DNA of 64,000 bases from Mesocentrotus franciscanus (taxonomy: Eukaryota; Echinodermata; Echinoidea; Camarodonta; Strongylocentrotidae): positions 10,721,669 to 10,785,668 of the forward strand of contig CP137671.1 in the NCBI GenBank assembly GCA_037976565.1. Direction: 5' to 3'. Below, piece after piece: positions 50,690 through 63,431 of this stretch. The notes beneath the pieces are model-generated. The model ran no database searches. It was not told where the DNA came from and was given only the letters and a program-made list of their open reading frames with translations. How positions within the stretch are numbered: position 1 is the stretch's first letter; the number at the start of each line of letters is the position of its first letter. Both the position numbers and the translations under genes were made by a program.

Positions 50690-50804
50690 AGCCGGCTTAC
50701 AGCATCTACGGGAGACAGCTCAGTGCGGGGGAGTTCGGAAGTTTGCTCGTAGCGTTCCAATTGCACCAACGGTTATTTGACGGGCAATTCTTACAAAGCG
50801 AAGA
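50690..50804 (+). other. Candidate non-coding first exon with donor
   Basis: GC-richer than its surroundings and ending GCGAAGAG|gtacgta, a good donor. No coding frame is evident. It could be the 5' UTR exon of an unrecognised plus-strand gene. Confidence 0.2.
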
Positions 50805-51299
50805 GGTACGTATACAAATATATTTTCTGTTATTGGATATTACTTACATTGTCTCTTATGTTTACATTTAGATATCGTGATGAATTGCATATAACGCTTT
50901 ACTGAAAGAAGTACAAATTTGAACAATGTTCATGATGTTAAGGTTTTGTAAACCGACCCCCGGATTTGGCTTCCTTATTTTGTGCGATATCATTAGTTCT
51001 GTGGAGTTGAAATAACCTCAGTCGATTGAATGATTGAGGACTTCGATGCATGCATGTTATTTTGTGATTGGTCACTGGTTTTAGGTTTCTCCTTTAAAAG
51101 GCCACCAGCTTACAGAATTTAACCTGAAATGCAACTGCCTTGACTGATGCAACTTTTGCGTCCGAGTGAATTAAGACGGAGAAGTCAAAACTGCTAAGAT
51201 CGTGTATATTTTTCATTATTTTATTTCATCTTCTCTCAACCTTCCTCTCAATATGTCGTCATAACAAGGCACAGCATCATCACATACATTTGCAAATCT

Positions 51300-51850
51300 A
51301 ACGTGATCATTATCATTTTCGTCGTCATCATAATCATCATCAGTATTGTCATTATCATCTTCCTCATCAACTGCCTCATCATCACCATTATACTCCTCTT
51401 TATCATTATTGCAATCATTACGCCATTCATCATCGTACCTACCATGATACCATCAGCATTATCATCTGTATCATGGAATATAACATTAAACCCATTATTT
51501 TAATCGTATCATCATCATCATCATCACCACCACTACCATCACCATCGCCATCATCTTAATCATCATCATCATCAGCAGCAGCATCGTCATTATCATCTCC
51601 ATCATCGCCATCATCACACCCATCACCACCATCATCTTTATCATCACCATCGCCATCATTACACCCATCACCACCATCATCTAAATCATCATCATCATCA
51701 CCATCGTCATCATCGTCATCATTATCTCCATCACTACAATCAGCTTTCCATTATCATGGTCACTGGCCTCGTAGTTATTAGTATCTTTATCAGAAGAAGA
51801 AGAAGAAGAAGAAAAGGAAGAAGCAGCATCATCATCATCATCATCATTCT
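51300..51850. repeat. CAT/ATC trinucleotide tract
   Basis: Imperfect ATC and CAC triplets, with GAAGAAGAA at about 51795. Confidence 0.9.
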
Positions 51851-52639
51851 TATCAATATCACATTATAACCATCAACATTGTTAGGCCTATATCATCGTA
51901 ATTACTATCATTCTTATCATAACCCCAAATTTCATTCTGTCTACATTTTATGTCGTTATTTTCTAAAATAACCCTGTACCAGTAAGATTTACACTACCCA
52001 ATTGAATGTTGTTCTTATCGCCTTTATATTTTTTTTCCGAAACGCATTACAGTTTTTTTATAAGTCGATTCCTCGTAAAGAAAAAAAAAAAAGAACAACA
52101 GTTCATTAAGAAGAATGGGGATTACAAGTGGAATAAATGGAACGCAATCTTGTCTTTACAATGATATCAATCTATATCCTTCATGGTGGAATTTGCTCTA
52201 TTTCTCCTGGCATACCATCATAGTTTTACACTGCATGAAAAGCCGCCATAGTATAGCCGATTCAGTCTTGCCCAATGGATTTTATGGTCTCCCCTAAACC
52301 GCAGATTTTCCAGACAAAATGTGATTTATCATGTTAATTGAATAGACTAAAATACCATATTGTTCGAACAGTTTACAAGTCAATTCTGTCGTTCCACTTT
52401 GGCGCTCGAAATGAAAGTCATTCAAAAGAAGAACAAAATATTCATCACCAATTTTTTTGTGTGCACACAAAGGTAAAGCAAATCATTCGATCAAGCAAAG
52501 TACTTACCGAACAATTTATGGTGTTCGTGAAAGTGAGAGCCAAAGATAAATAACGAAATCATTTGATATATACATGTGAAAGTTCTTTGTTCAATGACAA
52601 ATAATACGTATCCCCCCACCCTCTAAGTCAAAGACTTTT

Positions 52640-52748
52640 GTATACACTCCACAGAGAAAGAGAGAGAGAGAGAGAGAGAGAGGGGGGAGAGAAGAAAGAG
52701 AAAAGTAGACAGATGGGAAGAGGTAGAGACAGACAGAGGGGGAGAAAT

Positions 52749-52814
<66 letters not shown>

Positions 52815-53124
52815 GGAATAAATAGATCTATGATAAAACAAGCGACTTCTTAAGTTAATGGGAAATAAAATGCATCCGAATGTGAGGCTGAGAGAAGAAG
52901 TAAAACCTGCGAGAGAAAGAGAGGGAGAGGTGCTAGATAGAGCCAGAGAAAGAAAGAGAGAGGATAGAGAGAGGGAGAGAGAGAGGGGGAGATGAATAAT
53001 AGAAAGATCTATGATAAAACAAGAGACTTCTTCTTCAACTGATATGGAAAAAAGTAATGCATCGGAACCACAGACTGAGAGAGTAGAGAGAGCATTATAT
53101 AGGTAACACAGAGGTAAAGAGAGA

Positions 53125-53158
<34 letters not shown>

Positions 53159-53440
53159 GAGTGAGAGAGAGACAGAGAAATAAAGAGAGGGAGAAGGAGA
53201 ATTAATGGAGACACCCATGATAATAAAACAAAGAGACTTATTAAGTTAATCACTGAGATGGAAAAAAAGTAATGCATCGGAAAGAGAGAGTGGGGGTAGA
53301 GAGAGAGAGAGACTTAGAAAGAGTAGGAGAGGTAGAGAGAGAGAGAGAGAGAGATGAATGATAGAAAGATCCATGATAATAATTATAACAAAGAGACTAC
53401 TTAAGTTAATCACTTAGATGGGGAAAAGTAATGCGTCGGA
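52640..53440 (+). repeat. VNTR of about 150-200 bp units combining GA tract and unique core
   Basis: Four units each consist of a GA microsatellite and a core such as GATCTATGATAAAACAAG.GACTTCTT...AAAA.TAATGCATCGGAA. Cores lie at about 52815-52880, 53000-53065, 53205-53285 and 53360-53440. Confidence 0.8.
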
Positions 53441-54479
53441 ATTCACCGGATGCGGGTATCTGCAAACCAAACAGACCAGTGACAAAAGATCTACATTTAC
53501 TTGGTGAGGGTAAATTGAAAAACTTCATTACGCGGGCTTTTCAGTAATTGTAGCAAACACCCCATAAACCCCAGTCATACCGCAAAACCGACTTTACCCC
53601 CTCGTTACCAGGAGTAGTTATAAGGTGTGTGTGTGTGTGTGTGTGTGGGGGGGTTCTGGCATTTATTTTCTACATGTGACTTGTGATATTGTGGGGCAGC
53701 CGCCCCCCCCACACACACCCTACAACGGCTGCTGCTCCTTTAACCGACCGATTCTTGGCCGTTCTGGGTAATGTGATTGTCTGTTCGTTCTGTTGTCGGT
53801 CACATGTCTGTCTTGTTTCTGCCTGGCGTAGCCATTCTTGCACGTTGAAAAGGGGGCACGTGCAGACGGGGGAAGGGGTGACACAAAAAAAATTAAAATT
53901 CCAATTGATTGCCATCCAAATCCTGACACAGATTTTGAAGAATTATCATCAAAACAATCCAGAAAACAAAACGAAGCAAAACAAAAATGAGATATACTAT
54001 ATGACAACAAAATCCTCAACGAAACAAAGGTAAATTGTTTAATTACAATAATGTACATATTTGATTATCATCGCATTCAGTATACTCGACAAGATAATAA
54101 ATGTCGTTACTATCATAGACAAAACAAAACAAAATAGGAGCATAATTTCAACAAAACCTCTACAAACAAGAGGTAATTGTATCCAAACAAAAAAAGTAAC
54201 GTTGCTAACTAAATCAGATGATAAGAGTATCATCAGTTTATAAGAAACACACATTAATTAAACGCAAGACACAAAATCACGTAGTCCCTATAATAACCTG
54301 GGGTTGGGGTAGGGTTAAAATCTTGACCACCTACTACCTATATGGATGACCTTTTTGCGGATGAACAAGGGGCCACTCCCCTCCCTGGCTACGCCTTTGT
54401 GTCTTATGGGTGTGACTGGGGTAATACTTAATCTGCATTAGCGAAACCAGGGATAGAGACCTGAAGAGAACAAAGAGAA

Positions 54480-54640
54480 AGGTGAGAAGACGAACGAGGT
54501 TGGTCGACTCATCTTCGCACCTCCGCGCTAATTTACTCGATGGGATTACAGAACACCGCCGCGTCGCGCCGCTGCCTGATCGGATCGGTCGGCCTAGCTG
54601 GCAAAGCAGATGAAAACGGTGAGAAGAAGAATTAGATGAA
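54480..54640. other. CpG-rich island with a possible short coding exon
   Basis: The stretch around 54520-54600 is markedly CpG-rich. The plus strand has ATG GGA TTA CAG near 54538 with an open frame to AACG|gtgagaa near 54620. It could be a promoter or first exon. No homologue recognised. Confidence 0.2.
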
Positions 54641-55563
54641 TGTAGAATGATAAGGTCGTGCGACAGTGAGTGATGTTTAGAGCGCATCTCTCATTTAACA
54701 AGGTCGACGTTCTATCACCGTGTCAGAAATCACAGAGAAACATGGTTTTGCTCACAATCCTGCTGCAAATCGCATACGTTGGAAAGAAGCTTTCGTGGTA
54801 TTGGCAAATGCTTCATGATTGAGGAAATCCAGTGCCATATTTTCATCTTTTGGGAAAGGACACTTTCTGATGGGTGCATTCCGTAATTAACAAGGTCGGT
54901 GATATATTTTTATTAGATGGTGATATCATGGTGTTAAAAGTCACTGAAAAACGAGGTTTTGCTCACAATCAAATTGCAATCCGTTTTGTTATTAAGTGAC
55001 AATGTTTTGGTTAGGTTAAAAGATCGTATTGACAAGTGCCACGCTGATACCCCGGTCGTACCAAATTAGCAAAATCTTAGGTATTTGGGGATGACATCAT
55101 TTCTTCTTTGGTCTGTTGTTGATCTGGCGTCGATTTTGTTGATGTGAATTAGATGAAGTTCAGTGTTATGTGCTCTTTATCTTTTGGAAAAGGTCACATC
55201 CTATAAATGGCCAATAAAACATGATGTGCAGAGATTCACACGAGTTCATAGAATAAATAATAAATATGGCTGCCATGCAGGTGTTTACATTTTTTCGTCG
55301 CATCCTGAAGACACGTCAACTTTGTAATGGGGGAACTACATGTAAACCCAAACCTAACAATAAATGACATAAAACAAAATAAAACTAAAAGCAATTAAGG
55401 AAAGAGTAAGCACGTGATGGCGTGCCTATTTACTCAAAATTCTCTGACAAGCAAAAGAAAAGACGCCCACAAAGAAATAAAAGAAAAAAGAAAACGGGAA
55501 AATTCCACTTTTATAGCAATTAGCTAATCTAGAAGGGAGCGGAAAAAATGAAAAGTATACTGC
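54641..55563. other. Gene-free stretch with short duplication
   Basis: AACAAGGTCG and GTTTTGCTCACAATC each occur twice (54700-54760 and 54890-54970), suggesting an old local duplication. Confidence 0.4.
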
Positions 55564-56047
55564 TGAAAGTTTGAATGAAATCAGGGGGGGGGGGGTTAAA
55601 AAGTTATGATTTGTTTATAAAGTTGCAGTCACTATAAGTATGGGCTCTTCAAATTGACTGAATCGGTATTGTCTCTGTGATGTATTGGCGGACAACTTGT
55701 TCCAACACACAAAATGACTAAAATATCAATTTTTCAAAAATGTATGACTCTGGATGGTCTTTTCTTTTAGAGGACCTGTAATGATTATACTCTCCATAAT
55801 ATATTTTGAGTAGCGCCCCATGGGTGAAGGCACCTGGGAGAAGAAAAAAACAGCTACTAGTGATATCTTTGTACACGACAAACGGGAGAGTTATCCGTCA
55901 GTGCGTCACAATCCAATGACAAAATTGCCAATTTGAGATTGTCATAGCTGTAGTGATCTCATATTTCAAACATTCATAACTCTCTTTTTATTGGTCTGAT
56001 TCAATTCAAACTTTCGCCATTATGTTTCTCTGATTTTTCTACTTTCA
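55564..56047 (+). repeat. Dispersed repeat A, copy 2
   Basis: Diverged copy of 921-1389, sharing the opening GAAAGTTTGAAT, the ACACACAAAATGACTAAAAT block and the ACACGACAAACGG block in the same order. Confidence 0.75.
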
Positions 56048-56359
56048 TGCAAATTAACTTATTACCACCCTTTAAAAATGGTGTATTCCGTGCTTTCCAT
56101 TCATTTATGCAATATTTTATATCTGTATGTCAGTGTCGTTCATTTGCTTTATTTTTGCAGATCTGTATCATTCTGCAGTATAGAATAATATATGTGTTTA
56201 GTGGCGTAGCATGGGTCCACATTGAGGGGCACCGATATAATTTGTTTTGGGGTGCCCCCCATGGATGAAATGCAAATTAACAAGAACGTTGTTGATCAGG
56301 TGGTGTGGGAGGGAGTCGTATTTCATGCTCCGTTTCCCCCATCTCCCATCTCTTGCATC

Positions 56360-56445
56360 CGTCATCTCTCTCTCTCTCTCTCTCTATCTCTCATCTCTCT
56401 CTCTATCTCTCTCCCCCTCCCTCCCTCTCTCTCTCTCTCTCTTGT
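56360..56445. repeat. CT microsatellite
   Basis: CTCTCT and CCCTCC units. Confidence 0.9.
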
Positions 56446-57239
56446 TTCATTATTTGACGGGGGACAATTGCCCCTCCCCCACCCGTAGCTATGCTTCTGC
56501 ATGTCGTTCATTTTGATTTTCGCTTCCAAACCCAATCTGTATGCGCAGAATTAGAGTACATGTGATTGCCATCATGCAAGCTGTTTGTCATATTGTGTAT
56601 CGTTATGTTCATTGTCCTGCCTAACGATTGAATACTGGTTATCGATCAGCAACTTTGATTGCTTGCTTACGTCACAATCACACGCGATATTATCAGTGCC
56701 CGGATTAAAGGGATAATGCATGGATCTATTGAAATTACTCTCTGGCTCACTTAGCCCTATTTCGGATATTTGCGGATGATTTTCAATGTATCGGTTCATT
56801 AAAATGACATTCGGAATGAACATGATTCGAAAGAATCCTTCACAGACTATGTTACATGAAAAGGTCAAGACCATTACGTTGTTGTTGTTGCCGTTGTCGT
56901 CGTTGTCGTTGTCGTTGTTTAAGTCAATACCGAGTTATGGGCAGATGACATCCAATATTTCCTTCAATGTATTTTTTATACAGGCCATCCTACTAGTACA
57001 AACACTTTTAATTGAACATTTAAATTAATTTTATAATGTTTTTTTAAACTGAAATTCACTAGATTTCCAAAACGCCCTTTAATATCAAATTGTTATATTA
57101 AATTCTCAATCATCGCGTTTGTACGCATGAATAATATCCACGCTGAAAACACACTCGTTCTAGGTCAATTTGATTCAGCTGATCTATCTTCATGTCACAT
57201 GACATTTTACTCCAGAGCTAAAAATATATTCACTTTCAT

Positions 57240-57435
57240 TTAAAGCCCCACTGCACTACTTGTAGCTACTTGCTCCCTCTATATAGAAAACAATGCCTAA
57301 GTGGTGCCTGTTGGTCCCCCATGATCCTCTTTTTCTTATGTTAATCGAGAGCTGAGTTGATGAGATAACCACCTGTCAGTGACCACGCTGGGTGGTCTAA
57401 TCCCTTCTGGCCAAACTAGTGCAGACGGGCTTTAA
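57240..57435 (+). mobile_element. MITE with TTAA flanks, copy 2
   Basis: Same termini and interior as 22709-22904, same orientation, with only scattered substitutions. Confidence 0.85.
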
Positions 57436-57999
57436 AAGTTGAGAACTGGTCCGTGACATTGAAAAAGAATGTTCTTGGGAAAGAATTGATGTATATTGTG
57501 AGGTTTTCAAAAATGAATGATCAAAATTAAAGAAACTGGCCTAATCTTGCTGAAAATAACATGTACTGCGCATATGAGACTATACCCACATGACATAAAG
57601 TTTGGTCCTACCTTCTTTTTTACAGCTATTCCTCGTCATATTCTGAATATAAGGGCAACTGTAGAACACTAAACCTTATCATGGGAAATTGTTCTAATAA
57701 TGCTTCCACACTGACATATAGAGAATAAGAAATTTCACAGCTGATTTTTCTTCTTTTCTTCATTTGAACAGAAGTTAATTTTCTCTCTAAAGCAATCTTT
57801 TCACCTGCGTTGTCGCTCTTGATTAATTCATATGTGCAAACGAACAATGATCCGGCCGGTGAAATGTCAACGCCTTGATGTAACGCCTTTTTGGCTTTTT
57901 CCGGGCAAATCCTTTAACTTTTCATTTTCTATCCATTTCTTTAAATTTTGTTATGCATTTGTTACGTTTGTACCTGACTCTGAGTAACCTACTTGGTTT

Positions 58000-58165
58000 T
58001 GTATATATATAGTCAGTCTTTTTTAGGCGCTGTTTTCATGATTTTTTTCTATTTCTGCATTTCGTTTTGTTATTCTGTATGTATATCTTAATGTATATAA
58101 TACCATGTCTGCTTTTTAAAATGAATTGGGAATACAGTTTTGAATTGAATTGAATTGAATTATTC
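58000..58165 (+). mobile_element. LINE-like 3' terminus with GAATT tail
   Basis: T-rich sequence ending AATGAATTGGGAATACAGTTTT followed by four TGAAT units. It resembles 21462-21560 read on the minus strand. Confidence 0.4.
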
Positions 58166-58570
58166 CTCTAACCCCACACTAGCACACAAATACTCGTAAG
58201 CAATAATAATTACTACAAAAAAAATAAGTTTTAAATAAGTTTTACCCATGACTGTGGTGGTTTATTGAATCTCACATTTACCAACTGATAACGAATGCGC
58301 ATGCTCATACATTAACATAATTATGAATATGTATATGATTTACAGTAGTGAAGATTCGTAACAGTATGAAAAGATATAATCATTATTGGAGTTGTGTGAA
58401 TATCTTATTTACAATTTTTCTAAAAGCTCACTATCATGTGTTCCTTTTCCACATCGTTTTGTTAAAGATTTGTTGTGATATTTCCTATACGCAAATGCAT
58501 TTGTTTTAGTTTACGGAGATCGCAAAATACTTAGAGCGTTAGGTACATAAATAATAAGGAGCCGCTCTGC

Positions 58571-58625
58571 CTGATTGATATCTGATTGATACACGTCTGT
58601 AAAAACCCAATACACACACACGCCC
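58571..58625 (-). repeat. Dispersed repeat E, inverted partial copy
   Basis: ATCTGATTGATACACGTCTGTAAAAACCCAAT, the inverse of the 60536-60604 copy. Confidence 0.7.
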
Positions 58626-60046
58626 TTTTTTGAATTTCTGCTATTTCATTTTTCGGTTTTCCTTCACATTGCTTGTACACACACATTTTCCCTTTATTAT
58701 TTGTCAATCTTGTTTTATGATCAATTTTAGCGATTCAATCTAATTTCATTTCTACATACAAGTTTTCAGGATTATATTTTGTATTCTTTCAAAAGAATGC
58801 TGTAAAATTTATTTACCTCTTGGGTCTGTGAATATAAGTCTAAGCCAGAATTAGTATTTTACAGGAAACGTGCGCCTTTGCTCGGGGGCGTCGCTCTTGA
58901 ATTCGACACTTCATTGCGCAAATCTGGAAATTAAAACGTCAATTTTTAATATTCTTTCAACCTCCGATGGCGGCAAATGAAAAAAAATATGACAATATTA
59001 TTAGCTTGTTAGGCAGTTTTTATACTACCTCCCGTCGGTTAATGCAAAAATCAGACGACTTTTCCCTTTCTTCTAGGCAAATTTGGAAACCTGCTTTTTA
59101 AAAAAAATCTAAGGTTTTTTGCATGTTTTTTTTTTTTGGGGGCAATTTCTGACACCCCTCCCATATTCAAAATCTTCAGGCAATGCCTTTGTCTATATTG
59201 CACATCGTGACAGCTGCCCTGCGACACAGCCATCGTCTTCTGATGTTCACAACTCGGAAGCCATGTTAAAAATAAGATCACAATCAAACAAAATGTGCCA
59301 ATCATCTACGTCTTACAATACATGCAATTGACGTAATACTTTGATCTGAAGAGCTCTCTGCTACTGAAGATGTTAGCCTCTTTGTCGTGATCAAGACCTG
59401 GTAGGTTTTTAGACGGATTAACGGATCATCGACAAGGAAAGACCAGCGGGGATACCCCAGGTGGTCAACGCAGAATTTTCGATTGTGCTTTTTAATCTGA
59501 TCAGGGATTATCTGAAGCATGTAGTCTATTTCACAGGAGTGGGACGGGGAGGAGGTTGTTGTGGATATGTCAATTTGTGAGACGATTGCGACTCTATAAA
59601 TCGGACTAACTCCTTATTTCCCTCTTATTCATCGCATATTCTCTGTGTGACTCTCTTCGTTGTGATGTTCTTGCTCTTTTGCATCACTTATAAAACAGAT
59701 ACTGGGATGCACTATACGGTATATTGGTGAAGGCTCTTATACAAGAGGTCCTGGGTTCGATGCGTTGACAACAGGTTTTGCCCACATTTGTCCCTTTTGA
59801 TCCGGTTGTATAAAATGGTTAAATGCATGGCAACCCTCTGGGTAATAATAATTCCCCCCACCCTTACCCCTCCCCCTCTCTCTCTCTCTTATACACCCCC
59901 ACACGCCAACTTTAATTTATTTCCTTATTTTATTTCCCCCCGGTTGCCCCTTCCTCGGCTCTTTACCTCTACCCACCCCTCTGTCATAATCCTTCATGGA
60001 CAACTATCTTAACAAAATCGGCACAAAGGACTTGACGAGAAAATTG
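58626..60046. other. Gene-free stretch with a degenerate SINE
   Basis: 59735-59860 has GGTCCTGGGTTCGATGCG and GGTAATAATAATT wording of a decayed SINE. Nothing else recognised. Confidence 0.35.
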
Positions 60047-60406
60047 GGTTCTGAGAAAGGTGAACATTATTTTGTGAGCTTTCTTATTCTTTTTATGTTA
60101 GTGTGGAAGAGTATCATAGCAATGAAATGTCCACTGAAAAGGATGGCTCTTCAAATGCCGTCATATTATTATGATAAGTAACAGATAGAGGTTGTGGACC
60201 ACAACTTTCATGCCACATAATTTATTTGCGCAGTCCCATGTACACACTCCTGTGTACAGTGCATGTGACTCTTGGCAAGACCGAGCCAATTTCTTATCAT
60301 TTGGATGATTCCAACACCTCACAGTATACACCATTACTTAGGTGTTACTTGTTCAACCTTTTCAATCGCTTCCGCACTGTTTCTTTCACATTGCAATTTC
60401 ATGACA
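60047..60406 (+). repeat. Dispersed repeat F, copy 2
   Basis: Diverged copy of 36811-37177. In both places a GGGCC...TTTATAA-type hairpin element follows immediately. Confidence 0.75.
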
Positions 60407-60752
60407 AGGGCCCCGTTTTATAAAAAAAAATTTGATATTAATCGCAACTTATTTGCGATTGATATCAATATCGCAACTATGTAGGGAATAGATAGGAGAC
60501 TGCAAACTTGCGATTGATTGGAGGACTTTCGATTGATTTGTGTGTGTGTGATTGGGTTTTTACAGACGTGTATCAATCAGATATGATTATTTACGTCTGG
60601 GGACCGACCTTTAACGTCACCATCCGAAAGACGTGACTCAGTTTCGAACCTGCGTCCTCGGCTGAATCAGTTTGTAACTTCCACTGTTAGCTGGATTACA
60701 GGCGCACGCCACAACGCCTAGTTAAATCGCAACCCTTTATAAGACGGGGCCA
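60407..60752. mobile_element. MITE family D copy carrying a nested insert
   Basis: The left end GGGCCCCGTTTTATAAA is inverted at the right end CTTTATAAGACGGGGCC. TTAATCGCAACTTATTTGCGATTGATAT matches 14531-14617. 60536-60720 within it is repeat E plus unrelated sequence, interpreted as a later insertion. Confidence 0.65.
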
Positions 60753-61529
60753 GAACTCAACTGTATCTTAACACTCGTAACCTGTTCGCTCCCTTTGTTG
60801 CGGCGTACAAATCGGGCCATTTTACTTCCTTATATCGGCTTATCCACAAGCTATAATCTTCCATATATCCCCTCTTCTTTTGTTCGCTAATAATACGTTT
60901 TCTTTTGTTCAGCATTTTAAGTGCACACGCTCCTCTGAGTATATAAAGGGAAGTACTAAAAAGTAGATTTTTTTTGTAGAACCATATAAAACTTGCACAC
61001 ACGCGTAAATTGAATCGTAAGAGAAGGGGATACAGGCATTTCATCATTTTGCTGTGAGGCTGGAAAAGGCGTATTTGTTTAAAATTACTGTACATTATAA
61101 ATTGTCATGTTCATAATGGCTTCGTGGGAGGTATGTTAAAATGTGTTTCAGTCATAGTATAGTTAGAATCTATTGTTTCCACATGAGAAAAATGACTGAC
61201 GAAGTTTGAACAGGAGACACCCATCAAATCATTTTTCATATCATTCCTGAGATTTAGTTCAGAAAAATGATTGTGATTAAAGGTAGAATTTAAGAATAAA
61301 AATCTCTCTTTATTGAGGTGCAGTATCCTTCTTTAGCGTTGTAGAGTTGGATCATTATCTCTGGTAACACGTATCGTGGGAATTAAGAACGTTGATCAAT
61401 ATCATTTGCAACCAAACGGAGTAACATGCATTAAGGCTATTTCAAAGAAATTCAACGTTGAATAGCATTTGCAATCAAACGTAATAATACGCATGAATTT
61501 CTTCTCTTTTTTTCCCCACCAGGCATTGT

Positions 61530-61600
61530 TCAGCATCATGCTCCGCCCGAGTTTGCTCTCCGACCCGACGACTGAGCAAGTTTATACAATCTGCTTCTGA
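61530..61600 (+). other. Candidate terminal exon of an unidentified gene
   Basis: A strong polypyrimidine tract and acceptor (TTTTTTTCCCCACCAG) precede a GC-rich segment open in two frames to TGA (PTTEQVYTICF and APPEFALRPDD). No homologue recognised. It could be chance. Confidence 0.15.
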
Positions 61601-62894
61601 TCACACACCCACCCATACACAAAACATCTTTCCCGCGACTGTTGCTCTTGTGACAATAGTAGCTGCCTCTCCTGGACTTCAAGAGGAGAAATCAAGCATT
61701 TCCCCCTACCTCCCCTTCATCATCATATCGCGAGAGAAACGCAGGAATCGTGAGCAAATCACTGCGTGTGGTTGTTGCGACCACAAGGCGTGCAGTTGAA
61801 TGAGCACACAATACAAAGCAAACAATAATAATATTTCCATTTTTCTTATGAATGGCGTCGCGGCTATACACTGGTTGCTGGGGTGACGAGCCTTTGTCCT
61901 CGAACCCTAGATAAAAGGACCAACCATTAAGGGGGTAAAAGAGACTGCGGGAACGTGGGAAAGCGCTTCCAATCAAACCTGTTGGAACATATTTTCACAA
62001 AAGATGAAGAGCCTGGTATAATGGAAGTACACCTGTTGAATACGGCGTGATACAATAAACTCTTCTATACGTGATGGAGCTGTGAGCAAATCTGGTGCCG
62101 ACACATCTGTGTATGTTTTCGTAAACCCGACAACGATGCAACGGCTGCAATTATTTTAATAGGCCTTAATTTTTGTCATACGCGGGAAAAGTGCGCGTTC
62201 CTTCATCAAAAGCCACGACGGAACCAGTGATTGTTTTATTCTTTGCAACTTTATTAGTGAACATGGGAAATTATTTTGTGGAAAGGAATGATATTAAAGT
62301 GATGCCGAAGTTAGTAACTGGATAAAAAGCTGGATGTTGCATAGCCTTCCCATCTTCATTCTGTTGTTTTGCATAGATTGGATATCTATAGCTGGTCGTA
62401 GTCGCACTGAATGAATTGTATGACAAGCAGGAAGTAATGTGAAGAAATATTATCTCACAAACTGTTTGATTAGGAATTTCACCCCACATTACACCTTTGA
62501 CGTCATTCTTCACAATAAATATAATCAATTTTGCAAGTGTTTTCTTCATTTGAATGTAGTCATTGCTGCCTTACATGCGTAAATCATAACAGGCTTCCGC
62601 GGGTTATTCCTCTGTGATAAACCATCGTCTCATTCATGGACTCTAAGACGCTGTTTGCAAACCCTCGTCTAGAGAAAGAGCACAAAAGATTTATTTGAGT
62701 TTTGAGTAGAAGTTCAAACTAACCGAATGCCGCTCAGGGTGTGTTTACATTTGCCAGGAAGGAAAATCTTCTGCAAACTGACTATTATCTACACAAACTC
62801 TACAAACATCCTGATTGAGAAATTCGTGCTGGTAGTTTGACAAGACAATAGTAAGTTATTGCAGAGACATCATTGGAAATTTTGGGGAATAAAA
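61601..62894. other. Upstream flank of gene 4, nothing recognised
   Basis: No repeat family or exon. The promoter of gene 4 should lie near its right end. Confidence 0.4.
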
Positions 62895-63431
62895 ATGGCG
62901 GGTAACAATATCATCTATTTAATGTCAGCGGTATTGCTGTGTTTTTTTGCTTACGACGATGCTGCGGCGCAGAGAGTGGAGAACCAGCAAGAAATCACCG
63001 TGGAACCTAAGGACACGAACGCCATTCGTGGAGAGCTAGCGACACTCTACTGCACCATCGCCAACCAAATGGGTGTGCCATCCTGGTCGAAAGACGGCGA
63101 ACTCATCGCCGTCAAGCCCATCGACACCTCGGGCGATGCCGGCGAGCACCGATGGGCGATCTTCGGCGACGAGTCCGCCGGCGAGTTCAACCTCCAGATC
63201 GTCAACGTGGATGATTCAGACGCGGGTGTGTACACGTGCAAAGTCTCTCAGCCGTCGACCGGGTCGTTACTCGATGGGTATCTGTCGTCGCAGCCTGCAG
63301 CCTTGCACGTTCTCCCACCGCCCGATGGCGATTTCCCCGAGTGCCTCATCAGCATCGAAGGCACCCTGGATGTTGGGGAAGCCGTCGAGTTCACGTGTGC
63401 CTTTAGAACCAACAACACACACCAAGTCCAG
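62895..63431 (+). CDS. IgSF receptor gene 4, first coding exon (partial; continues beyond the window)
   Basis: The ATG at 62895 (AAAAATGG) opens a signal peptide (about residues 1-26). The exon is 537 nt, 179 residues, and ends in phase 0 at CAG|gtgagt. Ig1 has Cys in LYC and VYTC, a Trp in SWSKDG, and WAIFGDESAGEFNLQI, the family segment. Ig2 begins with FPEC and VEFTC, matching the first two of the four cysteines in genes 1-3, and the intron falls between its B and C strands. The next exon is not recognisable before 64000. It is in the opposite orientation to the other three paralogues. Very probably another type I receptor of the cluster. Confidence 0.85.

Noticed and set aside
59302..59520. 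Minus frame with LGYPRWSFLVDD
   Set aside because: It looked briefly like a transposon fragment, but no motif of an integrase or reverse transcriptase follows.
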